A stretch of DNA of 64,000 nucleotides from Toxotes chatareus (GCA_016801885.1 CM028896.1:15284501-15348500), one strand, 5' to 3'. Shown: positions 24,101 through 39,205, numbered from the stretch's first letter. Notes: generated from the sequence alone by a model not told the origin. Translations and numbers: made by a program.

Positions 24101-27100
24101 CTGACAGATCACTGCTTGGTTTGTTTGGGTGTGAGAAGAGACATCATGGATGTTGTTGGGGTGAAGGACTTGGATGGAGTGATTTATGAATACAGGTATT
24201 GAAAAGGCATTGTAAAATTCCAGTGGAAAGTAGAGATTCCCAATGGACAATAGAGTCTGGCACATTTGTCCCAGTAAAAAAAAAAAAAAAAAAAATCTCT
24301 TCCATTCATTGATAACTGAGCTGTTCTACATCTGATTGCTGTTATTTTCACCAGTCCATTCATTAAAGCACGTGGCACAGTTGAGCCAAATCCTAATAGA
24401 CTCACTGCATGACAACATTTCACATAAATCAATGAGCAGACATTAGTGCACTGTACGCTATTTCAACTCACTCTGAAAAAACAAACAAAAGCAAATTCCT
24501 GATTGAAGTTAGTTGAAGTTGTCTGTGATTTGATGTTTTGGTTCAAATGAATTCACACACACAAAAAAAGAATGTGTTTTTTCTTTCTTTGCAGAGGAAG
24601 TAGAAGGTTTTTGCTAAGGCACCCTTCTTTGACTCAAGGCTGTAGCAAACTTATTTTCACTACATGTCAATGAACATACCCCCCACAAGTTTCTCAAGCT
24701 GAAGTTATTTATTTTTACGTTTTCATTTATTTTCACATTAAGATGTGAAGCAAAGATAAGCAAAGCAATCAGATCTTAGATTAAAATGACATTTTATCCA
24801 GAAATAAATCTACACATTTTTTTTGTTAATTACCAGATTTGTTTATCAAATAATTGTTCCAGCTTGGTTATACAGTGCTCTAGGGAATGTCAGGGATGTT
24901 CTACATATTTTCTGCATGTTGACATTTCACTAATAAGTGAATTGCAGGACAGACTGTTACCAGCTCGCACAAAAGGTCATAAGATAAACATGCTTATTAA
25001 TCACGTTGCTGCATGCGAGAGAGGAAATAACCTTTGGAAGTCGTCTGCCTAATTCTTAGTCGTCGTCGTTCTCTGAGGGATCCGTGACATCTCTATAACC
25101 TCAGATTTCTGACGGCATGAACAAATGGAGTGAAAATAAGACTGCATTCATTTGCCTCAGGCCCGTCCGTGTCTAAAGAAATAACATGGGAATTATTCAT
25201 TAGCGTAATTATGATAGTCATCTCAAAGGGAATTGAAATGAAGACACTCTGGACTCAGAAGCTTTGAAATCCCCAACCGGGCTGAACATGCAGAGTGAGA
25301 ATAAAATCTATAGCCCTACAACTTTATTTGGTTTTAGTTAACTTTATCATATGTGATAGAAGAGTTAATACCCTCCACAACCAGCACGGTTTAACATTGA
25401 ACCACAAGGAGCTTGTGTGAACTTGGGTGCTAATGCTAAGTATTTGTTTGCACAGATTTTAGTTTTCTGATAACTGCAGTGGTAAGGTTACATTTTCAAA
25501 GGGTGGAAAATGTTTCGGTATTGTTTGTACATTTATGAGACAAACACAAAGCCACAGCACTTGCTCCAACACAAACTTTAAGCGTTTTAAGCAAATAGCC
25601 CAGTGCTCTCAGCCTGGGTTGGGGGCGTGTAGCTGTGTGTCATTGTGCGTTGGAGGACTACATCTTTACTTGATGGTCAATACTGGGCATTGTAGGAATG
25701 GTTAAACCAGATAGTGGCTTGACTGTCAGCAGATTTTTTTCCCCCTCTGTGAATACTGAATACGTCTGAATTCTTCCTCAAGTACAACAGTATTGCGTAC
25801 TTTATGAGCTGCACATTGTTTTAATGTGGTCCTTGTTATGATGCTACACAAAACAACTGCGCAGTGTCCCAGTGATAAAGAAACTCTTCAAGTAACGTAC
25901 ATACGTACATGCTGTTCATGATGCACAGTGATTTTATGCTACGACAATAATGGACAGTATTGTCATAAAAAGAAATGAAATTGTAAAGCTCACATAAACA
26001 TACTGATATAGAAGAATGTGCGTAGGTTACATGTAAATGTTGAAACACTTGTATGTCTCACTGTTATGATGAGTTCAGTGTATTGGAGCCAGTCTGCTCA
26101 GAGTAGAAAATTGGGAAGATGCTGTAAAAGGCACTTTGTCTTTGTCACAGATCAGATTACTTACCCTCATTTCACCACGAATTCAAAGAAAACAATCGTG
26201 GTTTTGTTTTCTAGAGTCACGCAAGACCACTGAGACCTAAGAACTGCTGGTGAGAACCAAAACCAGCGGCAGAGCGAAACTGGAACTTCAGGTTCCACTA
26301 AGCTTAAAACCCCTGCCACAGATACTAACAACAGGGTTGTCTTTCTACCTTTTCCAGCTGTAATTCCAGCCATAGTTTCCTGTTGCTCAGTTTTCTATTC
26401 ACACATTGCTTCCTATGTTTTGTTACCGAGCCCAGTTGTTGTGTTAGGAAGACGACAGCATGTTGACTGCCAGCAGTTGTAAAATAAGAAAGGAGGCATG
26501 GATATGCGTCTAAGCTGCGCCAGGGAATAGTAGGTTTTGAGAGAATGGTCTATGGAGACATGGATCTGTGTGACTTAGTCAGTCGCTGAACTCTTCTCCT
26601 TTTAACTCAATATCCCACTGCATTATTGAGAAGCAGCAGCTCTCCTGTTGTGCCAGCTGGAGTTGAATGTGATGCTGTTAATGAGGCACCCAGAGGAAAG
26701 ACACTGCTCTTCAGTATAGAGATGTATCCTTCCTTCTATGTGACTACACAGATGATGTATTATTTCTCAAATTTACTCAAAATATTGTGATTACAGACAT
26801 TTAATTGTAAATAGAGTGAGGCAGCAAATGGGAGCTCTGTAAGTTGCGTTCCACAGCAGTGTGGTATCTTAGTCTGCACCCATGTTGAAATATACTTGAA
26901 TTATAGTAAATCATTCCCCCTAAAGCTCGTGTAACTACTAAAATGTGTCTACGTATTAAGAAAGAAAATGCTCAGTGCGTGTGAATCCTACTTGGATGCA
27001 TTTGAACTTCCCTTTCTGCACTGGTTTTTGATTTGTCAGTAAATAATAAAGGGGATCTCCTGGGCAAAGACCAAGATCCCAGTTGAAAGGAGCTAAAGTT

Positions 27101-27804
27101 AAAGCTGTGTTTTAGCACACTGTATAGCCCACTAGCACTCCACCCTGCATTGAGGAAGTGACTTTTTCTTTCCTCTTCCTTCACAGACAGAGCTAGTTCA
27201 AGCATATCCCACAGCTCTGCAGGCTGTTATGTGTGTGTGTGTGTGGGGGGGTTGTGCATTGTTTTTGATGCTATAATCTCCAATATAAAATTTCAGCTGC
27301 AGTCCAGCAATCCTGTAACAGTCCACTGCAATCTGGATCAAAAGCTCCTTTCATAAGGCGAGAGCTAGCCTGCACTAATCACATTCTGCCATATCAACCA
27401 GATGAGTGCCATTTGCTATAAATAACACAAGCTGCTTGCTGCTGTCAAATGCTGCACTTGCGTTTCCGCTTAACTCATTACGCACATGCGCAGTCACAAC
27501 ACTAACAAAACATACTGGACCTGTTTTGCGTGGCGGTGTGCTCACTCTTATATTCAGTATTTCCTTTAGCTCTTTTTGTTTTTTACCTTTCGTCTGTTAT
27601 TTATGTCTTTTGAAAGCTCCACTACCTGGTTACAGGCTTTGACCTGCTCAGCGCCGTAGACTAGACATACACTGGAACTAAACTTTTTGAAGCAGAGACA
27701 CATTAGAAACTACTAATTTGTTCCCAGCACATTCTGCTGGATAAACTAGAAGTAGGCCAGTGAGTTCTGGTTGGCCACAGTGGGAGGACTGAATGACATT
27801 TGGG

Positions 27805-27806
<2 letters not shown>

Positions 27807-27850
<44 letters not shown>
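27807..27850. repeat. (AC)22 microsatellite
   Basis: Uninterrupted AC dinucleotides across 44 bp in an erbin intron. Confidence 0.97.
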
Positions 27851-27855
<5 letters not shown>

Positions 27856-30800
27856 TCTCAAGCATGAAATAGAATGTAGTCTAATTATCTCTGTTTCTTT
27901 CAGAATTTACTTTGAATAACTTTTCTTTTGCTTTGACCTTTTTTTTTTTGGAGCCATCTCTACAGCTCGTTTGTGTTTTATCAGTCTGTAACTTTTGCAT
28001 AAACAGCTAAACAAACTCAGTTGCGCGTTTTGTGTATGACTCTGGGGGTCAGAGAGCTGATTCTACCCTTGACCGTGGTCTCTATAGCAACAGCACTGAC
28101 CCAGGAGGCACTTAAGTTACAGGGAGAGGGCTGTGACAGGGAAGTGGTTTCCTGGCTCTGACTGGGAGAATAAAGTGGGAATCTGTGACTGGCCTGCCCT
28201 CTGGACTGTTTCATTCACTGCTGCACAGAGCGAAGCCCCAAAGATCATGCCAGGCCGCAGAGTCACATGTCTGCCATTCACACATGCCCACACAATTTGA
28301 AATATCTGAATAAATACAGCTAGTGTTTCTGCTTTTAACGATTTCACCGCTATGAGGCCGAGCTCTTACTAGCACGCCGATTTAAGTAAATGTGCTGCTT
28401 AAATAAGTAGGCTAAGAAAGAAAATCTCGGCTGAGAGCTTTACATGTCTGGAAATCTCTGTTGCTCGTCTTGAACTTCCTTAGTTCAAAAGTCAAAAGCG
28501 CTTGATGGACTAAAGCTGGGCGAGTGTAGGCAGTCATCATTCCAGTAACATGTAGGTCAGTGGATAAGCCTATCTCTGTTGTAGGCAGCGCGGTTCTCAT
28601 TACTGTGTTGCCTTCCAGATTACTCTTGGGGGGGCTTCATCCAGGGCAGACAGCCCGCCTAGCAGTACCACAGTTATCCAGCCCATTTCACCCTATTTTC
28701 CTTGTGTGTGGGGGGGCACCGTCATAGAGGAGGTAGGAGACATATAAACAACAGTCGTGCAGTACTTCCCTCCATCATCTGCCTATGGACGAAATACTTC
28801 AGTTGTGCAGCAGTGAATAAACTCTGATGTAAACTCATGTACGTCGACAGTGTGTGAACCGTTATGCAGATATAACCGGGATTATGCATGGTTTAGAAAA
28901 TAACGTTGATAAATGTAGATTTGTATGCTGGGTATGAAATGACCTTCCTCCTCCAAAGGTTTATTTTGAATGGCTATGGTCCCAAATTGACAAAGTACCT
29001 CACTCACAAGGTTTTCATTCAAGGTCCCCTGATGTTTAGCAGTTGTCTCAGTTGGCACGTTGACAGCACTGGGCAACATAAATTTGCTTTCAGAGGTTAA
29101 GTTTGGTGATATTCAGTTTTTTTGTCAGTGTCTGAAAACACCAAACCCCCCTTTAGAACATCTGGCCGCTGTACGTTTTATTAAATATTATGTAAACAGA
29201 ATGAAATTGTGTGTATGTTGTGTGTCTATTTTTAGTGGTGAAGTCATACATTGAGTGTGTATGTAGCATCAAGATAGTGTGTGTGTGTGTGTGTGTGATC
29301 GACCTAAAGTAACCACAATGCCCACGTTCATGGAAATGAAGAAGTGTGTCACACAAAGGTGTGGCTCATCCGGACGTTAGCATCGATGTGGCTACAGGCT
29401 CTCGGTCTTGTTCTGTTATGCAGTCAGCCTTCTGATTTTCTGGTCATTTAACACTGATCGTTACGAGCCCATCCTTTAAATTCTTCCACCGGCTTTAACT
29501 TGTTCACCGATTGCATTCTTCTCAGTCTGTCACTGCCGTCCTGCTACTCTCTGAAACTCATTCACTCACTCAACTTTCTCATGAGCCTTAATCTGCTCTT
29601 GCTTCTTAGTTGCCGTAACCCACAACTAGCCTATTCTCTGTTAGCCCATATCATACTCCCTCTTCATCCAGTCCTCCCTCTCCTCTCCCACTCTGCATAG
29701 CATGCGTCATTCATACGCTGAGTGTTGGTTACTCGGGGTGAATGGAGCCAGGCCCTGTGTCATCCCCTCTGGTGGTAGACCAGATTACTCTGTGTATTTA
29801 TGCTGGAGCTTCCTGCTGCTGGAGCAGAGAGTGTGTGGGAGGCTGACAGCCCCTTGGTTGTGCATACTTCATGCGAGTGTGGGCGTGTGCATACATGTGC
29901 CCATTTTTAATGAGTTTTAGATAGAGGGATGACTGACCGGTTGTCCTCTGAGTCATGTCCTTTGAGTCTGTCAACGCTGGACAGGTTTTAAAGTTTCTTC
30001 AGGTAACCTCACTGTTTTTCCCCCATGACGAATGTCATTATGGGCTGGTAGATCATATTTTGAGTATCTCCGAAAATAGTCACACCTACTTTTCGTTATC
30101 CAGGGAAAGTGTGTGTATGTTTGGTAAACAAAAACCATGGGCTGTGTACCGTTGCAGTTGTGACCAAATTTCACACTCGTAATGCAAAATGTGAGCTCAC
30201 ACCCGCATATAGGCAGACTGTGTGGGTGTGACTGATGGTATGGGTCAAGGCTATCACAATTTTACAGCTCAGTCAGACAGTCAGGATATGCAGTGAGTGA
30301 AGGACTAACAGATTATGTGCTGTGGCGGCGCTCAGATTAAGACGAGGGGGAGGAAAAGTCACATTCTCTACATGGTCCACAGAACAAAGCCTCTGTTGAC
30401 CAGAGCACATTCCATAGTGCGTATTGTACTTGGTGAAAACCTGCATGTTGACCTGAGACTATAAACTATAAAAACATTATGTACATGTCCCTGTAGCATG
30501 TTTAAATGACAGGTTTACAACTCCCTTCCCGTTCGCCCTGTAAGCTCTTCCCAGCTAGATTGAAAGCTGAAAAGATTTCCCGGCTTTTACATGTCATTAT
30601 TTTACAGTGGAGGGAGTTTTGGATAAAACTAGTCAAGGACAAGGATTTCCAAAATGATGACTGATTCATGGCCTACTTCTTTTTGCATTTCTGTCCTCGG
30701 CTTCGGTCCAAATGAGGCTACAGCATACCCGTGATATTGAAAAGCTGCTCATTTTACATACCTATGAAAATTTCAGAAGTGGCTCAACGGTTTTTCCCAC

Positions 30801-31291
30801 AAGTGAAAGTGAAACTGAAAATTTGCATTTTTTATCGGGCTCCACCGGGATGCTGTTTCTTTTTAGCGAAACCTAAGAAAAGAAGGCCTTTTTTTTTTTT
30901 TTTTTTTTGATCGGACGTGTTGAGCATTCATGCCCTGAATAATGACTCATTGTCAGTGATCATCTATCATCTATTTGCAAATTTGAGAACGCGTTGGCAG
31001 CACAATACTTTGGATGAGATAATAGGATTGAGTGCGCGTGATGCAGCCCATGTCTGTTTGAAAGGTCCTTCTGCAGAAGGGCCCCTGGACTGAAGAGCTA
31101 TTGTAAATCTACTGATACTGTTGGGAAGCCGTCAGTGTGTGAATGGTTCACACTGTGGTCTCTTTTGAACCAGATTGCATATTTATTTTTAAGTGCATCC
31201 CCCAAAAATTTTAAAATTAAGTAATGCAAAGTTAAGGGGAACTTTCAGTATTTGAGAACTCTCATTTCTTAGTACTATAATTGGATAGCAA

Positions 31292-31293
<2 letters not shown>

Positions 31294-31341
<48 letters not shown>

Positions 31342-31356
31342 TGTGTCTGTGTCTGT
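31294..31356. repeat. (TG)n microsatellite with imperfect 3' end
   Basis: Pure TG to 31340, then CTGTGT-type units. The minus strand reads as a His-Thr repeat in an open frame, which is an artefact. Confidence 0.97.
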
Positions 31357-31689
31357 AACTGCTCCGTCTAACAAGCAGCTCGGGGCAGAAAATTTTGAGG
31401 GAACATATTTTTTAATGAGGCCTTTCAAACGACACTAAGTTTGCCCAGTTTGGTTGTTAGTCATCCTTGAGAATAACGTGTTGTTGTTGTGGTTTTTTCA
31501 CAGTTTATATTTTGTTTAGATCAGTTGATTTTAGTGTTTTAATGTGACCATGTAGGCACAATACTGGAATTGTGAGTCGCCATTGTCCAGTGAAACTGAA
31601 TAAAATACATTTCGTAGTCCCATTTCATTATGACACAAAAACTTTACAAACTAGAGGGAGCACAAACCTATTTCTGCTCCAAGTGTGGA

Positions 31690-31800
31690 TCAAACGCAAC
31701 TAGAGCTTCAACAATTAGCTGATTAATAAATGAATTGATCAACAGAAAATTAATTGGCAACAATTTTAGTAATAGATGAATTGTTATAGTTATCACATTC
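31690..31800. repeat. Degenerate interspersed repeat of a type common in teleosts
   Basis: Runs from AGAGCTTCAACAATTAGCTG through GAAAATTAATTGGCAACAAT to an ATTGTTATAG-type end. This matches from memory a widespread fish repeat whose consensus alternates AATCGATTAAT motifs. Family name not assigned without a library search. Confidence 0.5.
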
Positions 31801-32844
31801 TGAACATTTACTCACCACCTTTATTTGGGAGATTTGAGAAATTCAGACTATGGCAAGAACAGTGTTGATTGGATCAAGGAGCTCAAGCTTCCCACAGCTT
31901 CCCACGAAATTTAAACTGATCAGAAACGAAGCACACAAACACCGTCCGACTGAATGTAAACACAGAGAGTAGTCCACTCCAACCGTCGAAAGAAACTGGA
32001 TAGTGTCAAGCTGCTACTACTACTCTGACATGTCAGAGATGGATTTTCAACAGTCTCTGCAGGGAAGCTGATGAGTAAAATGTTATGATGACTAATAATC
32101 ATACTGGACGAAAGTGTGAGAATAAGGCCGAGGTTGACAAATACCTCAGTGTCCTTTTATAGAAGAATCTGGGGGTTTTGGAGAACGTTCGCACCGAAGG
32201 CTGACTTCGGATTTCCGTCCTTAAACAAACCCCTTTGCTTTGTAATGGATGACAGCTGACTTTTCACACAGAACAGGTCAGGTTCACTTCACAAATGCTG
32301 CGTGTCCACAGTCATTTTGCCGAAGGGGGTTTGATGCCTCCTTTTTTTCATTAACTCTGCCGCTGCATGTTTAGCTATGGCCTGCTCTCCCAGTCATCAC
32401 TGCTGAAAAATATGTCCACATGCAGTTTTGACTTTGAGTGGAGGCATTTTTCCAAACTGAGTGTGTGACTTCATCACGTCTTCCTCATCAAAGCCTGAGT
32501 CACTGTTCTCCATGTGTTTGTGGACACAGACTGCTGACAGTGGTCTGTCCCACGGAGAGAATTTAAAAAGCAACATATGTGCTGTGTTCTGACAATTAAG
32601 ACTGCAGTCACATGGTCATGAGTCACATGCACAGATTTGATATTGCAGTAAGTGTGTGGAGTATTTTTCTATTACACTGCACTAAAACATTGCATCTGTG
32701 TTACATAGGAGGGATAAAAAAAAAAAAATCTGAATCTGGACACTCAGAGCTGAAGTGGGAAAGAAGCACCAGGCATTTGCCGACTTCCTCAACTCGTAAT
32801 CCTCCGCTCCCTTTACACATCTGTCTGTTTTCTCTCCTCTATAG

Positions 32845-33039
32845 TGACTGAGGATGTCCAAGCGGAGCTTGTTTGTTCGTCTGGTGCCGTGCCGCTGCTT
32901 GCGGGGTGAGGAGGAGACGGTGACATCGCTGGACTACTCCCACTGTAGCCTGGAGACTGTTCCTAAGGAGATCTTTAGCTTTGAGAAGACCCTGCAGGAA
33001 CTCTACCTCGATGCCAACCAGATCGAGGACCTGCCCAAA
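32845..33039 (+). CDS. erbin: erbin first coding exon
   Basis: Acceptor ctatag at 32844, 9 nt of 5' UTR, ATG at 32854, residues 1-62. Contains the Cys-x-Cys membrane anchor and the first LRR (LQELYLDANQIEDLP). Confidence 0.95.
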
Positions 33040-36000
33040 GTAAGGCACACATAGTTATGTATAGAATCTTTAAATTTTGTGTGCACCATCTGCATCTATA
33101 AAACCTTGTTTGAGGCACTAAATATTAACTTGATGAATGTGTAATTGGTGTATCTCTTATGAAAAGCTTCAATTGCGGACACCTTATACTGTATATTCCT
33201 GTTCAGCCATTCACTGTTTTTTTAAAAAGAAAAAAACCTTGTATTTCTTCTCTGTCTCCACCAGCAACTGTTTAACTGCCAGTTACTACACCGACTGAGC
33301 ATGCCAGATAATGACCTAACAGTGTTGCCGGCAGCGATTGCAAACCTCATCAATCTCAGGGAGCTTGACGTCAGCAAAAACAGTAAGCAACACATCCAGT
33401 TATTTTACCCTGCGTCTTTATCTTTTCCTCAGAAGCGCCACTCGGGTGAAAAGTCTTTTTGAGTGGCAGGCTCGATGAGTCATTTAAAACTGTTCATCAG
33501 ATCATGTTGCTGGGGCCTGAAAACTGACCACAGGCACTTGTTCAGTCACCTGTGAAGTTCAGATGTCTAACTGTCCTATGTGTCCTTGTGTCGTCACGAC
33601 TGCTATTGGCATCAGTCAGCGAAAAGAAGGAATTTAAAAAAATAAATAAATAAAGTTGCCAGGCAAGAGTTGCATAAATGATGAATGTGATTGCTTGGAA
33701 GATATTCTGTGTTAAAATGCTACAGCATGTTTCATTTACCACATTGCTTCACAAGATTGCGTGATTCAAAATCCTTGATGTGATAGATTAAAGTGAACAA
33801 GCCCAGACTTGCAATAAACTAGACAATATCTTCACAGCACAGAGTCGTAGAGGGGACAGAACGGAACTAGATAAGTCTCTGTTGGACTGATTCTCAGACA
33901 AACTATGAAGAATACGTGTACAGGATGCTCCACACACAAGTGTCATGTCAGTGGTTTCACAGAGCGGGACAGTATTTGTTAAAGTGTGACACTGACCTCT
34001 TTGATGATAAACGTTCACACTGTTGAATATTAAGGGCTTTGTGCTTAGAAGTCCTTTAAGTTTGGCCTGTTTGATGAGGACTTTCCACGGTCATTTAGAA
34101 CAAGAAACAACTGCAGAGTTCAGTGTCTGAAAGCTCGACATCTCTAATAACCATCTGCACAAAGAATCAATCAGGCGACTATTTTTAAAATTTCTGTTTT
34201 CATCGCATCCTGTTGCTTATGCTTTACAAAGGGGTTTTGCTTCAAACACGTCAACCTCACTGTCTCGCAGTTTCTTTGCGCTTCCCAAATGGATGTTAAG
34301 CACTGCAAGCTAAAACTGCCAACGGTGCAGGTTACTCTTTAAGATGGTTGATCTTCACTATATGACCTTAATACTTAATCAGAGATGAAGAGGAGTGTGC
34401 CTGCTCAGCAAAAAACCCTTTCATGGCTCGAGAAAGGTTAAAAAGGCAATTCTAATACAAATGAGCGAGTGCAGAGACGGCGTAGATTAAACAAACGTTG
34501 AAGGATGTGGTGGTGTTTTCATGAACCAGAGCTGCATGTGCCATGTTGACATTAAAAGTAGCTTATCCTTCTTCACAAAGCACTCTGCGCTAAGTGTTGT
34601 GGACACAAAACAAAGTGGGTGGAAATAAACCTTGAGGCTTGGTCACGTCCTCTTTCTCGCCGTTTGCACATTGTGAATGTTTCATGAGAACTTGCAGACT
34701 ATCACTCAGTGGTCCTCCGTTTTTTTTCTTCTTCCTTTCCGTCTCTTTCATTATGTCACCCTAAGCGCTCTTCTCAGTGATTGTTTAGAGAGGAAAGGTG
34801 CAGAGCCACTCTTAATGTACCTTGAGCACACACAATTCAGACAGAGAGCCTTCCTGCTTGTGCTCACAATCCACGGAGTGCTCACAAACCACCTGTGTTT
34901 AACATTCACAAAGCTTCTCCTGCTAAACACGAGCAAGATGGCTTGTATTATCCCTCATCTTTTTGGTTCTGACAGGAGTCATATGTTTTGTGCCAGAGCT
35001 AATAAAACGTCTGAGATACAGCATGGCAGATGTTTAATCACCACTTGTGTTAATTTGTTCTTGGTGTTTCTTTCTAGGTATCCAGGAGTTTCCAGAAAAC
35101 ATCAAGAACTGCAAAGTCCTAGCTATCGTAGAAGCCAGTGTGAATCCCATATCCAAGTGAGTACGCCGTCATTTAAGAGCCTTTCACCCTTAATTAACTA
35201 CATTTTGGTTTCATGCTGCATGTGTGTGTTACTTGCAGTAACTTTTATCGAGCTTTGTGTGACTGATGCGATTCCTGTACGGTGTGTGTTGTCAGGCTCC
35301 CAGAAGGCTTCACCCAGCTTCTGAGTCTGACGCAGCTCTACCTGAACGATGCGTTTTTGGAGTTCCTACCAGCCAGCTTTGGCAGGTCAGTTTGTTCTCC
35401 GGCTTCGATCGGGAGGAAATTGTTTCCTTAAAAAAAAAAAAAAAAAGTACAAACTCAGGCTTTACTGTTTGATGTTGACCGTAGTATTAGGTGAATGGGG
35501 TCATGACGCTGAGAATATGATTGCATAACATTTATCTGATTGTGAATGTAATTTAAGGATTTGATTAAAATGAAAGTTTTTTTTTTAAAACGTTCATTAA
35601 AAATGGACTTCCTGCAGCGAAAGGTCAGAGAAGCCAAAGCAAATCACGTTTGGCAGAATGACTGGCTTGATAAGGTTAGACCTGTCTCTGCCTAATCTAC
35701 AGTACAGCTGAATGATATGTTGACAAAATATTGAAATTTATAATTAATAATATTAATATAACATAAGACTAGCTTCTATCATCTCCACACTGCAGTGACA
35801 GATAGAGATTCTAAGCTATTAGGACACAAAATGAATTTCTATTTGTCAGTATCACTCAGTCCTTGTTTACAATAAATATGAGATATTTAGAGTTTATTGA
35901 GGCATATATGTTGTAGGACAACCCCACACCTGAGGTAGAGGTTTTCTTGGATGATTATATTGCATTAATTGTTGTCACTTATTTTATTTTATTTTATTTT

Positions 36001-39000
36001 ATATATACACACACACACACACACTAGGCTTTAACAGCCATTTTGGCATTATTGTGTGCCTCATGTCAAATTATTGTTTTGTTGTTCTTAATTGAACATA
36101 TTCTGACTCAGAATCATTTGACAAATTCACATCTGTCTTTTTAAGGATGGAGTTCCTTTTCTTGAAGGCTAAACAGGTTCTTTCAAACCAGTGCCATTAG
36201 TCATGCTTGCATTGTTTGTAGTTTACACAACAGTTAGTGTTGAACCTTTGCATTACGCAAAACATGTGACGCGAGGTGCACACATGAGTGTTAGCCCCAT
36301 GGGCCCATTTCCTCTCATTAGCACTCCTCTTCTACATTCTGTGTGCCTGCTCTGCTTTAGTACATAAGATAGTTACACCATATCCTTTTTTAGTTAAGTG
36401 AAATTATCTAAAAATGTTGGACAGCGTCCTTTAAATATCAAGTGTTATTGCAGTACTTAATGGTTATGACATTGGCTTTTTACTTGGTTTCAGGTTGACT
36501 AAACTACAGATCTTGGAGCTGAGGGAGAACCAGCTAAAGATGTTGCCAAAGTAAGTGTGGTTTTGACGTACCGTGTTTTCAGAGCACCGTATATTCAGAA
36601 ATGCAAAGTAAGGGAGCAGTGTCACATCTGCATCCTGAAGCGCGTCATGAGTTTTTATGCTCACTGTCTCCTTCCTCTCACGTAGCCCTCCATAGTCTCC
36701 TCTGTGTCCTCCATCCTGCCTCTTTTTTTTCCACCCTAGATTCACTCCCCACACCTCTAACTGTAGTATTAAATTCCACAGTGTTACATAAGAGCCCCCT
36801 TTACTTGGCGGCTTGCTGTGACAGGTTTTATAATCCTTTTCTGAGACAGTGGTGAGGGTTATTTCAGCATTTGAGAAGGTTAGAGTGCCACTGGGAGACC
36901 AAACGTCCCACGAATATTTGAGAATGCCCCAGGTGACTGATGTGGGAGCTACTTTCTCTTTCTGTCTGTACTCATGCTTCACTTGCTGTATCATGCCATT
37001 TTATGTCCTTCCCATTTTCTCAGCAAAGCTACATTTCCCTGTTTGCCTTTTTTGTCCTTCCTCCCTCCAGTCGACTTTCCTTTTTGTCACTTCGCTCGCT
37101 TTCCTTTTTCTTATTCTTCTCCGACTGAGTGACGGGCCGGTCGGTGTATAAAGTGCTGTGCAGTGCGGGGCCTCTGAGCGGATCCTCTCGTCTGGCTGTG
37201 TTTATGTGACAGTGGCCAGACCTGTTAAAGGCTGGAGCCCGGACAAAGAAAAGGACTAATTATCGGGACCGTTGCCAGAGCAACACACAAGCATTTCAGA
37301 GATGTAAACAAATGTGTGCATGCACAAAGGGGCGTAGCAGAAGTCTTTTCAGAGCGTCCACAGAGAAAGTGCAGTCTCTTCCCTCTCAGTGTGTAGACAC
37401 ACACCAAGCACATGCATAAACCAAATGTTTCCCTGTACTTTAAAGAAGGCTGCTGTGTTCCTCACAACTTGGGGTCATAAGCCACAGTGTTGGGATTTTT
37501 TTTTTTTTCACTGATGAACTCACTTTCTAGGTGAGCCAGCACAGCTCATTCTGACCCCTCTCAGGTCACACGGGGGTCTCTGGCGTTCTTGCCAACTTTG
37601 AGGTAAGAATGTGACAAAGCTGGCTAATGCTCAAGTACATCAACATGATTCGTGTTTTCATACGGCACCAAGCACTAAATTGAAAAATAAAAAAATCACC
37701 AAAGGGCTTAAATCATATTTATAATTAGCGCCGTATGTCTGACATTCTCATTTTATGAGGAGCACCTAAAAACAAACCAGACTACAGAGTGGTGTTGGTG
37801 GGCCCCCGCTTTCCAGGCCTGTGCTGAATCTCAGTCTCGGTTTAAGGAAATACAGTTTCATCCCTGCTGTGAGAGTTAACATCATATCTGTTCCCAAACA
37901 CTCAGAACATCTCTATTTCATCTCCAGTCATGGTCTCTTGCTTTGGTTTTGTGTGTAGAATTGTTATGTTTTTTTTTTTACTTGTGATTCACTGTAGGGG
38001 AATTTTTGATTTGAAACAGCTGTTTGTGGTCCTTATCTTGCCCGAAGTTGATTCATGTATCACAGTTTTTTTTTTTTTATCATGCCAGAATTATACAACT
38101 TAAACACCCGATCCTGGTGTATTTTATGAGTAGCTGAGATAAATGTCTTTCAGTCAAGGACACACTGAAACAGTGGACTAGTGAACAGTGTATTTTATTT
38201 TATCTTTAACCCTCGCTTTCATCTTCTCAGATCATGAGGAATGGGAGCGCTGCACTTACTCATTATTGCTTTTCAGAGTGTTATTCTGACCTTTAAGAAT
38301 ATTTTACCACAAATTTTTGTTTTCACTGATCATTTAAACACGATAAACAGTTGAATATTCCTGGTTTTTATGTGCTTGTTTACAGTGTAGCAGGGAATGT
38401 GAGACTGTGACCTGAATGTGGAGAGAGAATTCTGGAGCAAGGCTTAGGGCTAGAGCATACGTCACATTTTCCATTATTCAAAGCATATTTCTGTCACGCC
38501 TGAGCTCTAAATGGTATTTATTTCCTCATAAAATTATTCAGTAAAAGGAACAAAGGCAGAGCATGTATGCAATCCAAAATATAACCCGAAAATTGATAGA
38601 TAATCTTAAAGAAAAAAAAAAAGGGGAACATTTCTTTTGGCTTGCTTGGTGAAGCACACAGCCCATGTTGCTTTTAATCCTGGCCGCTGCGGTTGTTTCA
38701 TCAAAAGGGTGCAGTGTAGTGTGTTCAGTTCAGGTAGTCATATTTGAGTGGTTTTATCTATCTCATCTATTCCTTGATTTTTAGTGTGTCACTCCCCTGT
38801 CTGTCCCTTGTGTCTGCAGAAGCATGCAGAAACTCATGCAGCTGGAGAGGTTGGACCTGGGGAGTAATGAGTTCACTGAAGTGGTAAGTATCCGTCAGTC
38901 GGTCTGTCAGTGCCCAGGGGCGCTCTTACCTCTCTGCTGGTGACCTCAGCTCCTCCTTCCTTAATCTACTCTCTTTCCTTCTCCCTTCATTTTTGAAATG

Positions 39001-39167
39001 GATGCTCTTTTTTTTTTTCTCAGTGTACAAAGAATATGTGCTCGTTTGTTTTCTGTGCAAGAATATGTTTGTATTATACAATAATTACAGTGGAATAAAT
39101 AAATTGACTCATGATTCATTTTTAGCTTGTTTGAGTTAAGCTCTTGTCTCTGCCCAGCAGGCACACA

Positions 39168-39205
<38 letters not shown>

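Larger units (their letters stand above)
18186..32844 (+). other. erbin 5'-UTR intron 2 (14.7 kb)
   Basis: Long AT-rich intron with no convincing exon on either strand. It holds (AC)n at 27807-27850, (TG)n at 29277-29297 and 31294-31340, A/T tracts (24277-24296, 30889-30908), and a dispersed repeat near 31690-31800. A 20-bp palindrome centred on CTGCAG lies at 31064-31083. All short open frames lack family resemblance. Confidence 0.6.

Noticed and set aside
31189..31428. Minus-strand frame with a His-Thr repeat
   Set aside because: Translation of a (TG)n microsatellite.
34677..35324. 215-codon plus-strand open frame
   Set aside because: Crosses an erbin intron and reads the erbin exon at 35078-35156 in the wrong frame; no domain and no codon signature.
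36464..36994. 176-codon minus-strand open frame
   Set aside because: Antisense to an erbin LRR exon, no family resemblance.
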